This document shows positions 1-8,669 of a DNA stretch of 21,951 nt, piece by piece; position 1 is the first letter of the stretch; each line of letters opens with the position of its first letter. The notes under the pieces were generated by a model that searched no databases, was not told where the DNA came from, and saw only the letters and a list, made by a program, of their open reading frames with translations. Both the position numbers and the translations under genes were made by a program. This DNA is from a virus. The stretch covers positions 1 to 21,951 of IMG/VR virus record IMGVR_UViG_3300032278_000128. One strand, 5' to 3'.

Positions 1-119
1 AATTCATTATCGATTCTTAATGTGAAATCGTCCCTTACAGTCAGGAAATCTTTTTTTGATTCCGCTATTAAAACATTTGACTCGTTATTAATTGAGCCGA
101 GGAAAGTAATTGGTTTCAT
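1..119 (-). CDS. Unrecognised protein, N-terminal 39 codons only (cut by window edge)
   Basis: An ATG at 119 (reading leftward) opens a frame that stays open for 39 codons to the edge of the window. It begins MKPITFLGSINNE and continues with mixed polar residues, with no signal peptide or membrane segment. It lies 20 bases downstream of the stop of the 733-aa gene on the same strand, which matches the dense packing of the tail-tip operon, so it is probably the next gene of that operon. No clear Shine-Dalgarno sequence precedes it; the spacer is purine-rich (GAGAG) but too far from the ATG to be convincing. Too little is present to assign a family. By position it may be another tail or fibre component, which is inference only. 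Confidence 0.55.
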   Translation of the reverse strand, partial: MKPITFLGSINNESNVLIAESKKDFLTVRDDFTLRIDNE

Positions 120-139
120 GTAGAAGTATTTTAACTCTC

Positions 140-2341
140 TTAGGACGAAAAGTCAACTTTCATTTCGAAGTCCTTTAATTCCGCATCTACAGAGCCAAGC
201 TCGGTCGAATATGCTTGTATCGAGAACTCATACGCTGTATATGGATTTTCAGAATTGTAATTCGCAGTCATATGTTTACGAGTATTTGTGCATTGGTAAC
301 CCGACGTGCCACATTCAGTATATAAACCATCGTCAGGATCCTTTTCAGAATAATCTACATTTGGTTTTCTGCTAAATTGGCCCAACAACTCTATTCGTAT
401 TTTTAGATTTACTTGCCTTACTACTCCTTTATTGGTATCGCTTCCTTTGGGATATTCTTTTTTAAAAGACACATTTGTTACATTTTTCTTATCGAGAATT
501 TGCCGAGTGTCACCGTTAGCCTTAACAGATATATCGCAAAATGCTGTAGACGCATCTTCGTCTGTTAAAGATTCACCATAAATAGCAATAGACGCAGAGT
601 TTAGAGTCAGGTCTTTTTCGGGATTGAAAGTTTTCTTCGTCCCTCCAACTCTTGGGTTTCCAGAGAATATGCTCACCGGAACAGCTACTCTGCTAAAGTT
701 TAAATTCTTTTCTCCATATATAGTTTTAATATTTCCTCGCGCAGCTAATTGTCGAGCAGTATCATTGACGTCGAAATGTTTTTGATGCAGCAAGGTGTCA
801 AAAAAGCCCACAACTATGTTGCTCTTTTTTGCATTCATTTTTTCAGGAAGCGGCGCGGAAACTATACCCAGTATAGGATCTATTGTTAAATCTTTCAAAA
901 GAAAAAAGAATCTATTCACTTCCATTAATCTTGTCTGGTCGTCATAACTAAAAGGTTTTTTTTCTACTTCAAATATTTGTTTAGTATCTGCCCTGTCTTC
1001 CGGTATGCTGATTTGTTCATTGGCTAAAACGAATGGTTCGTCGGCGTAATATAAAACCAACCCCTTTATATCTTGAAAATAAGTATTAAATATGTCTACG
1101 GTATTTAAATATTTTTTTCCATTTTTTTCGCTTACATTAAACTTCACCGTTAAGTTCCCGTCATTTGTTATTTTGGGTTCAAGTAAATAAGGTATCTTTA
1201 AATCATACGCTTGGGCTTGGGTAATATCGTTGTCAGTGTTTTTATCGTTATATTCGTCTAGCATGATCAAGCTGCTTGGCGGCTCAAGTCTGACTTCGAG
1301 GATGTCATACCCATAAGGTTCTCTTCTTACGGTTGTTTTATCCAAGTCTTTGGCGACCTTAAAGTCTCCTTCGGAATCATCTAAGATACCGTTGTATAAC
1401 TTGTTTCCAGCGCTGGTGAAACCGGTCAAGGGATCATACGCTTCGACCACAATATCGAAGTCTCTTAAAGGAATCATTTCTTCAGTTAAATGTTCCGTTG
1501 TAACATAGGTGTTGGTCGGTATATTGGCGATGTCTCTAGCGGAGCTTTTTACAGCGTCAAGGCTATTTGCTTCTGAGGGAAACTCAAATGTTTGGTATCT
1601 AGCTATGTCTCCCAGCGGAAAAAGATAATAAATTGTTCTACTGGGCGTATTGTTAGGGCTTACTTTCCTGATGGTAATTCTTGATTTGGCGGAGAAGGTT
1701 GTTTGTCCAATTGGCGTCGACTTAATAAAGGCTCGATAATTAAAATCAGGAGAATGTTCTCCCCGAAGTGTGACCTTGGCTCCTCCTTCGACAACCTTAC
1801 TAGGAGTAGTTTCGTAGCCAGCTTTTACTCCTTCTGCTGTAAGGCCGTAAATACTTACGCTTTTATCCAGACTAACAAAGTCGCTTTGAACACTTGTAAC
1901 GATGTAAGGTTCCTGCGGAAAAGGATCACCACTGCCAAAATCTAAACCAAGGGTGTTTCCGGGGTAATAAACAGGACCGCAACGATCCCCGTCCATGCCT
2001 CTTTGGGACCAAAGACTAAAATAATAGCTGCCGTTCGCTTGAGCGTCTAGCGTTATTTTATAGGTTTTGTATTGTGGTATCTTCTCTCCGTTTTTATCTA
2101 ATCCAGTTAGATATCCTCCCGTTCCCTTTTCCGAGATAGTATGCCCGTCAATTTCGAATACTTGTCCGTAAAAAGATACAATAGATTCTTTTTTCTGAAA
2201 TTCGAAATCTGTGGAGATGAAGGGATTTCCGTATTTGACAATAACTATGTATTGTTCATAGGGGATGTAATTATCGTTTTCGTCTTTCGGTGAATCCCAA
2301 AGAAAAATAATCTCTCGTCCTTTTATTGCACTGTCTGACAT
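140..2341 (-). CDS. Large unrecognised structural protein downstream of tail hub gene J (733 aa)
   Basis: No known family is recognised with confidence. The protein is 733 aa, soluble-looking, with no signal peptide or transmembrane helix, and rich in alternating hydrophobic/polar stretches typical of beta-sandwich virion proteins. Two parts resemble fibronectin-III-like segments of tail-tip proteins: the first 40 residues (IIFLWDSP...YEQYIVIVKYG) and a segment near residues 295-355 (FDIVVEAYDPLTGFTSAGN, later GYDILEVRLEP). A small cysteine cluster (CGTSGYQC) lies near residue 680. It starts only 4 bases after the stop of the 786-aa gene and is followed 20 bases later by another gene start, so it belongs to the tail-tip operon. 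The likely role is a tail-tip, fibre or receptor-binding component, inferred from position after J. No Shine-Dalgarno sequence is evident before its ATG, so translational coupling is likely. Confidence 0.75.
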   Translation of the reverse strand: MSDSAIKGREIIFLWDSPKDENDNYIPYEQYIVIVKYGNPFISTDFEFQKKESIVSFYGQVFEIDGHTISEKGTGGYLTGLDKNGEKIPQYKTYKITLDAQANGSYYFSLWSQRGMDGDRCGPVYYPGNTLGLDFGSGDPFPQEPYIVTSVQSDFVSLDKSVSIYGLTAEGVKAGYETTPSKVVEGGAKVTLRGEHSPDFNYRAFIKSTPIGQTTFSAKSRITIRKVSPNNTPSRTIYYLFPLGDIARYQTFEFPSEANSLDAVKSSARDIANIPTNTYVTTEHLTEEMIPLRDFDIVVEAYDPLTGFTSAGNKLYNGILDDSEGDFKVAKDLDKTTVRREPYGYDILEVRLEPPSSLIMLDEYNDKNTDNDITQAQAYDLKIPYLLEPKITNDGNLTVKFNVSEKNGKKYLNTVDIFNTYFQDIKGLVLYYADEPFVLANEQISIPEDRADTKQIFEVEKKPFSYDDQTRLMEVNRFFFLLKDLTIDPILGIVSAPLPEKMNAKKSNIVVGFFDTLLHQKHFDVNDTARQLAARGNIKTIYGEKNLNFSRVAVPVSIFSGNPRVGGTKKTFNPEKDLTLNSASIAIYGESLTDEDASTAFCDISVKANGDTRQILDKKNVTNVSFKKEYPKGSDTNKGVVRQVNLKIRIELLGQFSRKPNVDYSEKDPDDGLYTECGTSGYQCTNTRKHMTANYNSENPYTAYEFSIQAYSTELGSVDAELKDFEMKVDFSS

Positions 2342-2345
2342 AATG

Positions 2346-4706
2346 TTATTGTTCTGGATTGTCTGATCCGAAGTGACTCCATGTTCCTCGTAAATCTCCT
2401 CTGGCTACAGAATTCGCATAGTTCATGTCATTAAGTTCAAGGTGTAGGTTTACAATGGTTTCCAAGGTAGATTCTTCTTTATAGATTTCAGTGCTCCTTG
2501 GATTAGACTCTAGTACTTCGGCTAGTAGAGTTAATCCATTCGCCCCCCAATGGGACCCAAATATTTCTTTAGAGCTAAGCAGTAAGTCACCGTCTTCCAT
2601 CCCGATACCCCAATGACTTGTATCTCCGAGGTGAGTAGGGAGTCTTAAATGAGAGGGAGGCGTAATTGTTTCATCAGTAGAATAAGCGTTGAAGCCGTTT
2701 AAGAAAATGCACTGTTTTTCTCCAACGTGAACTTTATTTCCGTTCAATACGAGAAGTTCTCCGGGATATTCGATTTCTGTACCAGCTGTTCGAGCTGTGT
2801 AATATAATTTTGGCAGCTTGGTTCTCGGAGGTTTAGCAGTGAGCTTTACCGATGTTCCTGTGTAACACTTGGGATCCGGTTCTGTATTATCGCCAGCTTT
2901 AAGTATGTCTTTTAGATTCAACGCAAAAGCGAAACTATAGCCTACTTGATCGTGACAACCGACGTTAGGATCAGTGTTTGGATGATCAGGATCGGACGAG
3001 GGACTTAAGCTGACATGAAATACAGAGTATTGTCCTTCTTTTATATAATTAACCCAATCATTATAATTTTCCTCCCCCCCAGCGTCTCCGTACTTTTCTG
3101 TTAGCCAGTCTGTAAAAAATTTGTTGTTGACTTCGAAAACCGTTGTAGGAAGTATCGGATCAAATTCAATAGTTCTCATATGCGTAGTCGGACTACAAAA
3201 AGCTAAACCCTTTACTTCTGACGAGTTGATTGTAATTGATTGTGTATTCGTCGAGTTTCCTTTGATTCCAGCTAAATAATTAAGGTTTATATCTGCTAAC
3301 GGATCATTATTTATCCCATCTCCTCCCTCAGAGAAGGGTTTTAATTGTGAGCAATTGCATCCCGGAATGTATGGTGCTTGTCCGTTTTTCGGCAGATTAG
3401 AGGCCGTATCTTTTATATGATCAAAATAAACATCCCTCATATCATAATGATCTACGTTGAACTCGGGAAGCCCCTCTAAAGGGACGCCTAAAAGATTACC
3501 GTAGTCGTCTAAATGTTCATCCTCTGGGCTTACGTAAAAATTTGGAAATTGATACAAGTCGTGTCGAACAGTTAGTGTGTATAGCTCGTTTGGAATAGCG
3601 CTCCAGAAAACTGCTTTTTGAGGTGAAATATCTGCAGTTCCCGGGAAATCCCCCTCTCCAGCTTTGATGGCTTCGGCAGTAAGATCATCGAGATCATGGT
3701 GACCGCCGTGCCAGAATATCTGATAAGTTCGACCTAAATCATTGGTATCTTCTCCGTTTTCGTCTTTTATATATTCATTCTTATGCGGAGGCTGGCATTT
3801 ATTAGCTTCCTCTCTTTGCCATATCGGGTCTTCAAAGTCTGTGCCCCTGAATTCAGGTAAACCGTAACAGGCAGGGACCACGTGTGGCCCACGGTTGTTT
3901 AATACATTTAATTTTTTTCCTTTTTCATAAAGGCTATCATATCCTGAATTACTTTCTTTATAATAACCTCTAATTGTGTAGCATTCGTCGTTTTCTGCAG
4001 CGAAATAATTTTTGCCGACGCCTAAGCCTTGATCTTCTGTCCACCATATTTCTTTACAAATTAAAAAAACATCTCCGTAGGCGTCTTTTTTGTCTTCCCA
4101 AGTATAACCACCGCTCTCAGGGGCAAGACAATCCAATTCTTCGTAATAAGCGTCTAAGGCTTTTTCCATTTTACCTGCTTCTTCGTCCTCGTCGTAATCC
4201 GGGTTAGGGCTGCCGTCTTTATTTACCTCTGGAACGGGGGCTACATTTACTTCTGAGCCTCCTGCTACCATTTTACCAATAGACCTGCTCCTTGAGAATG
4301 AAGCTAACATTTCTCCTAATATTCCAGCTTCATATGCTTGTTCATCAGTTATCTCCCTTAACTTGTATCGACCTGCTACTTGATAACTAGGCGTGAAGGA
4401 GTCAAAATTCATCGAGAGCTTGAATTTCAATCTGATAAATTCTTCATCAAGGGAGGGAGGCTCGGGTAACTCCCATTCCTTTGGGGGTGGACAACAGCAG
4501 TCATCCTTAGAGCCTTTTCTTAGAGCATTCTCAGCGGCCATTTGCTTTCTCTCCTCGACCGTGGCTTCTTCCCACTTTACCCTATTAACACTTTCGCTTT
4601 CCTTATATGGAAACGTCCAGTCTGCGCATTTTGCGCCCTCTCTCCATTCAGCAAAACAAGATTGTTCAATATCTCCGTCAAGTCTAGGATTTGTTTGCCC
4701 TCCCAT
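2346..4706 (-). CDS. Large cysteine-rich unrecognised tail-tip-operon protein (786 aa)
   Basis: A 786-aa protein of no family I recognise, without signal peptide or membrane segment. It is acidic and unusually rich in cysteine for a virion protein: CFAEW and CADW near residues 17-29, a CCC triplet followed by prolines near residues 70-75, and scattered single cysteines plus a CNC motif further on. These could bind metal or form disulfides outside the cell. Tryptophan- and tyrosine-rich segments (for example IFWHGGHHDLDDL) suggest a surface-exposed beta-rich protein. The start is well supported: an AGGAGG ribosome-binding site at 4717-4722, inside the end of J, lies 10 bases before the ATG. 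It begins 6 bases after J stops and ends 4 bases before the 733-aa gene. By position it may be a J-associated tail-fibre or tip protein; this is inference. Confidence 0.75.
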   Translation of the reverse strand: MGGQTNPRLDGDIEQSCFAEWREGAKCADWTFPYKESESVNRVKWEEATVEERKQMAAENALRKGSKDDCCCPPPKEWELPEPPSLDEEFIRLKFKLSMNFDSFTPSYQVAGRYKLREITDEQAYEAGILGEMLASFSRSRSIGKMVAGGSEVNVAPVPEVNKDGSPNPDYDEDEEAGKMEKALDAYYEELDCLAPESGGYTWEDKKDAYGDVFLICKEIWWTEDQGLGVGKNYFAAENDECYTIRGYYKESNSGYDSLYEKGKKLNVLNNRGPHVVPACYGLPEFRGTDFEDPIWQREEANKCQPPHKNEYIKDENGEDTNDLGRTYQIFWHGGHHDLDDLTAEAIKAGEGDFPGTADISPQKAVFWSAIPNELYTLTVRHDLYQFPNFYVSPEDEHLDDYGNLLGVPLEGLPEFNVDHYDMRDVYFDHIKDTASNLPKNGQAPYIPGCNCSQLKPFSEGGDGINNDPLADINLNYLAGIKGNSTNTQSITINSSEVKGLAFCSPTTHMRTIEFDPILPTTVFEVNNKFFTDWLTEKYGDAGGEENYNDWVNYIKEGQYSVFHVSLSPSSDPDHPNTDPNVGCHDQVGYSFAFALNLKDILKAGDNTEPDPKCYTGTSVKLTAKPPRTKLPKLYYTARTAGTEIEYPGELLVLNGNKVHVGEKQCIFLNGFNAYSTDETITPPSHLRLPTHLGDTSHWGIGMEDGDLLLSSKEIFGSHWGANGLTLLAEVLESNPRSTEIYKEESTLETIVNLHLELNDMNYANSVARGDLRGTWSHFGSDNPEQ

Positions 4707-4712
4707 AATAGT

Positions 4713-7700
4713 TTATCCTCCTATGCGCGTTCTTGCCGCGACTGAATTATGTCTTTCTTCCCATTCCATACATTCTTCATATGTAACGTTGTCGTAACAA
4801 TTAACTTCAAAGTCAGGATGACCTTCCTCACCGCACCTGACACAACAAGATCCCAACTTTGTTGGATTTTCTCCGTCTTCGTTACAGTTAGGATCCAATT
4901 CCCAACCTACGCTTACATCACCATCTCCTGTCGAAACCATGGTATCTATACAGTCGTCAATGGGATCTTTGACGCTTCCATCACAACAATACTCAGGTGG
5001 TCTACTATCTTCTCCGCTAATTCTGGGATTAGAAGGATCCATACAAGGACCGGGCGGAGGCTTCGGCGTGACGCCTCCTCCGATGTCGGTCGCTTCGTAT
5101 TTTATTGGTGAGTATTCTAGAGCCGAAATGTCATACTTCTTTTCATTTTCTTGGATGTTGATGACCCTGTATAATTCCGAATGTCCCGAAGAAAATTCTT
5201 CGTCCATGGTATAATTCTGAGCAAAAGTAATGTCCGAATCCGCGGGTTCAATAGCCCAGATTAAGTTAGCTCCGTCTGGATTCTCGTATCCGGCGGAGTA
5301 ATCGATTGGTTTTCCTGCAGCTAAATCCCCCATTATGGATGCCGTGTTATAACCTGTAACTACATAGTTCTCAAAGTCCAACCCCGATTGTATTTGGTTG
5401 TCAAAGAAAATCTGGGTCACTATCCCACTACCGCTAATTGAGTATTCAGAGCTGTAATCTCCGGTGTGTGGAATAGCTTGGAAGCCGCTAAAATAAATTG
5501 TTTGTATTTGATTCCTTCTTATTTCAGGAATATCTGCAGACGTTAAAGCTTTGTCAGTGTTGGATGAGCTTACTGTTATATCTTCGATTATTTTCTCGTC
5601 AGTCGATTTTGTATAATAATGAGTTCGGTATAGGTTAAAGCCAAAGTCTGACGTCGAAGTACTGGTTGAGCCAACTTGTGTGCTTGTTGGGGTAATGGGT
5701 GCAGTTAGTTCCAGTTTTAAAGTGGTTACTCCTGCTGGTTTAACGAACCCTTGCATCTCCGTTCGCCAAAGTCCTCCGAATTCCCCCCCTTGTACGACTC
5801 TTATTCGAGGAGTACATCCCACAACAGCCCAGCAACTGTTTTCTCCTCTTCTTTCATCTTTAGCTATTTCTCTTATTTCTTCAGTACTACCGTTTTCTGC
5901 ATACCAATCCAAACACGCCTTAAGGTCGGCATTCTCTCGAGTGCTTGTGCCATGTATATTTCCGTGGGTTGATTTGGCGATGGCTTTACTGTAATTTTCA
6001 CCCGGAAGCCCTTTAGCTATTGTAAATGGTGGGTTTTTATCGTATTGAATATATTTAGTATCATGTATCGTTACCTCTGCTTCGTTGCTATCAATATAAT
6101 AAAGTCTAAACCTTACCGGAGATCTATATGAAGGTAGGATATACATGTCGAACTTAGCTTTAGCGCCATCCACCGTATAATTTCTTACAGTTTGGAAAGA
6201 AGCGTCAGGATTGTCGTTCCAAGTAGGATTGGGAGGATCACCGGGACCAGCGCTCCTAACTTCCCAACCAGCATTTGCTGTTGTAAATTTATATTCGTTT
6301 TCAAACAAATTTTCAGCTGGATTGAGGGGCAATTCTACCTCGCTTTGCGACGGAACTATTGTCGCAGTTCCGCTTTCGACACATTCTGGCGGGGTTATTT
6401 GAGTGGGTTCAAAATAACTTGTGGGAGTCAGAAGGTTAAGTTTGTATTGTTTGTTTGGAGTAAAATGAAGAGGCTTGTCAATAATGATGGAGTTGCCCGT
6501 AACGCGATAGTCCCCGCTAGCATCAGCCCTAGGAAAATAGGAGGAATTAACACCAGAAGGTATTATTCCGGCCGCAGCTTCCTCAACCTTCAAGGTCCTC
6601 CCTGCTAAATTTCTATCATTTCTAAATTCGTCATAAATACTAATGGTATCCCCGGGCCGCATATACATTCCCTCCTGACCGGCAGTAAAAGCGACTGATT
6701 CTGTTTCAAGTATTTCACTTTTTAGTATCCAATGCCCAAACCTACTTGCCTGTGCTTCGCTGGTGCAACCAATGGACGCGGTTTCAATTTCCCTTATACC
6801 GTATCTTTGTATCCCTATCTGATCTTCTGAATAGGATATAGCGGGTTTATGCATGTTGTTCTTATCCGCGTATCTTACTATAGCTACAGTGTGCCTTGCC
6901 TTTTTCGCCGAGGAACTATAGTTAAACATTCCCTCCGCAACATTAGATGTGTTAAAGTGGTAGATGGGGTCTCTGGGTCTATCCTGAGAAACGTATATGT
7001 TACCGAAAGCGTAATACACTATGGCTCTAAAGGCCGAAGCCATATCATTTATTACCTTGTAAGCTTCCTCTCTGGAGGTAATAATGTGGTTTAGCGTGAA
7101 TCTAGGTTCGACTCCTCCCTTGCCGTCAGAAACGAGAATATCGCAATATTGAGCTATTTCGTATAATGTCCATTTGTCAACAAATTGTTTGTCAATATAT
7201 TCTCCCAGTCCGTACCTGTTGTTCGTTATCAGATCGTAAAAACACCAAGCAGGGTTGTTACTCCATTCTTTTTTAGCTTTAAAACAACCGTCCCAAATTT
7301 TGAGGGTACCATCCTCTTCCTTTAGATATGCTCTCTTTATCGGATCGTAGTTGTTTGGAACTCTGACTTTAAGAAGCTCCGTATCGTAGGCTCTAGAGGG
7401 AATTCTGGAAAAGAATTCTGCGCTAAACTTGGAATAGGCCATCGCACAGTAAGGATACCTTATTTTAGAATCATACATCTCCACTATGGAATCAACATAG
7501 CTTTCGTTTTGCAAATGAGTATGAACCGAATCGGGCGTAAGTCTTATTATTCTTACTTCCCAACCGTTAAAGTATTTATATTTATCGCTTGCGCTTATGT
7601 TAACCCCGGCTTTATGAGGATTGTTTATGTTATTTGTGAAATCTATATCTACGCTTCTTACGTACGGCTGCTCCACTCTGCCAAATATTACATCATCAAT

Positions 7701-8669
7701 ATCTGGTGTTTCGCTCCATGGAGGGTTCATTAAATTCTGAAGTATTGTCTTTGTGGTAACGTCTCCTTCTGTAGCTTTAAAATGTCTAGTGTCGTATACG
7801 GGACGAGTATATATTTGATAATGGATTTTCCTTGCTCGCATGTCTCCCGCTCCAAACGGATCCTGTTTGCCCCTTTTGGCTGTCTTTTCGGGTTGAGCGA
7901 AGAACCCTCGTTTCTCTTCATTTCCTTTCCATGAATCACCGTCGCCACCTATTTCGTCCCCCCAGTCATCTTGGATTTGTTCCATTAGTCTGGGAACTTT
8001 TATATTTACCCTAATCCCAACACATTCTTTATTGTTTATAATATATGTTTTAGAATTTCTATCTATAGTACCTGACAAGACAGGAGGCTGCGCAGATTTC
8101 TTTCCTAAATAATATCCCGGTTCAGTGCTTTCTATTTGCACTTTCCCATCCGAATCCGTTACTCTTTTACTTACTAATTGCAACGAAGGCCCGAATAATC
8201 TTTCTCCTATGCTTCTAAATACGCTTAATTCAAGAGGCGTTCCCCCTTTTAGGTTTTTATCGAATGCCAAATTGGAATTAAGAGCGGGCACTTGTCCTTG
8301 CGGCTTACCATCTGTCCACTCAATGTTAATTTCTTGAAAGTTATAAAATCCCTGCTTGTCCACCACCGGGGTTTCGTTCCAATAAATGGAGCGAAGGAAG
8401 CCGAGCTCCTCCGTGCAGGCCCCTAATTTGTCTACAGCTTTGTAGGGGGTGAAACTGGAACTTGTATATCCAAGATCCCCTATGTTTCCTTGGAACATGT
8501 ATTCTCCGGAAACTATTCCCTGTATTCCTCCCTCACACAAAAGATCAACTACATCAATGTGAGACAGGGAAGTGTAAAGGCCGGTATCGAGTGTACCATC
8601 TACATATCTCGCTACACCTAATTCATCGAATACGGCTTGTCTCGGTTCTGCTTGATCCTTTTTGCCCAT
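4713..8669 (-). CDS. J: Lambda gpJ-like central tail tip / host-specificity protein
   Basis: This is the tail hub and fibre protein at the distal end of siphovirus tails; in lambda, gpJ binds the receptor and nucleates tail assembly. The N-terminus contains the family signature SHIDVVDLLCEGGIQGIV (residues 35-52). The central core, about residues 370-700, follows lambda gpJ closely: VRIIRLTPDS, VRVPNNYDPIKRAY, IWDGCFK, NNPAWCFYDLITNNRYGLG, VDKWTLYEIAQYCD, VSQDRPRDPIYHFNTSNV, IGCTSEAQASRFGHWILK and RPGDTISIYD. At 1318 aa it is slightly longer than lambda gpJ. The region after about residue 790 diverges, as expected for the host-range part. The last roughly 110 residues form a cysteine-rich tail (CCDG, DDCID, GSCCVRC, NCYDNVTYEECMEW). 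The start codon overlaps the stop of the gpI-like gene by one base (TAATG), with an AAGGAG sequence 16 bases upstream. Assignment is strong; receptor binding by the C-terminus is inferred. Confidence 0.96.
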   Translation of the reverse strand: MGKKDQAEPRQAVFDELGVARYVDGTLDTGLYTSLSHIDVVDLLCEGGIQGIVSGEYMFQGNIGDLGYTSSSFTPYKAVDKLGACTEELGFLRSIYWNETPVVDKQGFYNFQEINIEWTDGKPQGQVPALNSNLAFDKNLKGGTPLELSVFRSIGERLFGPSLQLVSKRVTDSDGKVQIESTEPGYYLGKKSAQPPVLSGTIDRNSKTYIINNKECVGIRVNIKVPRLMEQIQDDWGDEIGGDGDSWKGNEEKRGFFAQPEKTAKRGKQDPFGAGDMRARKIHYQIYTRPVYDTRHFKATEGDVTTKTILQNLMNPPWSETPDIDDVIFGRVEQPYVRSVDIDFTNNINNPHKAGVNISASDKYKYFNGWEVRIIRLTPDSVHTHLQNESYVDSIVEMYDSKIRYPYCAMAYSKFSAEFFSRIPSRAYDTELLKVRVPNNYDPIKRAYLKEEDGTLKIWDGCFKAKKEWSNNPAWCFYDLITNNRYGLGEYIDKQFVDKWTLYEIAQYCDILVSDGKGGVEPRFTLNHIITSREEAYKVINDMASAFRAIVYYAFGNIYVSQDRPRDPIYHFNTSNVAEGMFNYSSSAKKARHTVAIVRYADKNNMHKPAISYSEDQIGIQRYGIREIETASIGCTSEAQASRFGHWILKSEILETESVAFTAGQEGMYMRPGDTISIYDEFRNDRNLAGRTLKVEEAAAGIIPSGVNSSYFPRADASGDYRVTGNSIIIDKPLHFTPNKQYKLNLLTPTSYFEPTQITPPECVESGTATIVPSQSEVELPLNPAENLFENEYKFTTANAGWEVRSAGPGDPPNPTWNDNPDASFQTVRNYTVDGAKAKFDMYILPSYRSPVRFRLYYIDSNEAEVTIHDTKYIQYDKNPPFTIAKGLPGENYSKAIAKSTHGNIHGTSTRENADLKACLDWYAENGSTEEIREIAKDERRGENSCWAVVGCTPRIRVVQGGEFGGLWRTEMQGFVKPAGVTTLKLELTAPITPTSTQVGSTSTSTSDFGFNLYRTHYYTKSTDEKIIEDITVSSSNTDKALTSADIPEIRRNQIQTIYFSGFQAIPHTGDYSSEYSISGSGIVTQIFFDNQIQSGLDFENYVVTGYNTASIMGDLAAGKPIDYSAGYENPDGANLIWAIEPADSDITFAQNYTMDEEFSSGHSELYRVINIQENEKKYDISALEYSPIKYEATDIGGGVTPKPPPGPCMDPSNPRISGEDSRPPEYCCDGSVKDPIDDCIDTMVSTGDGDVSVGWELDPNCNEDGENPTKLGSCCVRCGEEGHPDFEVNCYDNVTYEECMEWEERHNSVAARTRIGG
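4717..4722 (-). promoter_or_regulatory. Ribosome-binding site of the 786-aa gene
   Basis: A strong AGGAGG on the minus strand, 10 bases before the ATG at 4706 and inside the last codons of J. It is the strongest Shine-Dalgarno match noticed in the operon and suggests this gene is translated independently of J. Confidence 0.7.

Noticed and set aside
4393-4797. Plus-strand open frame of 134 codons opposite the 786-aa gene and the end of J.
   Set aside because: It is opposite two well-supported genes of a compact operon; its serine/leucine-rich translation is typical of an antisense shadow.
6192-6608. Plus-strand open frame of 138 codons opposite J.
   Set aside because: It is antisense to a clear gpJ homologue, has no ribosome-binding site and no family features.
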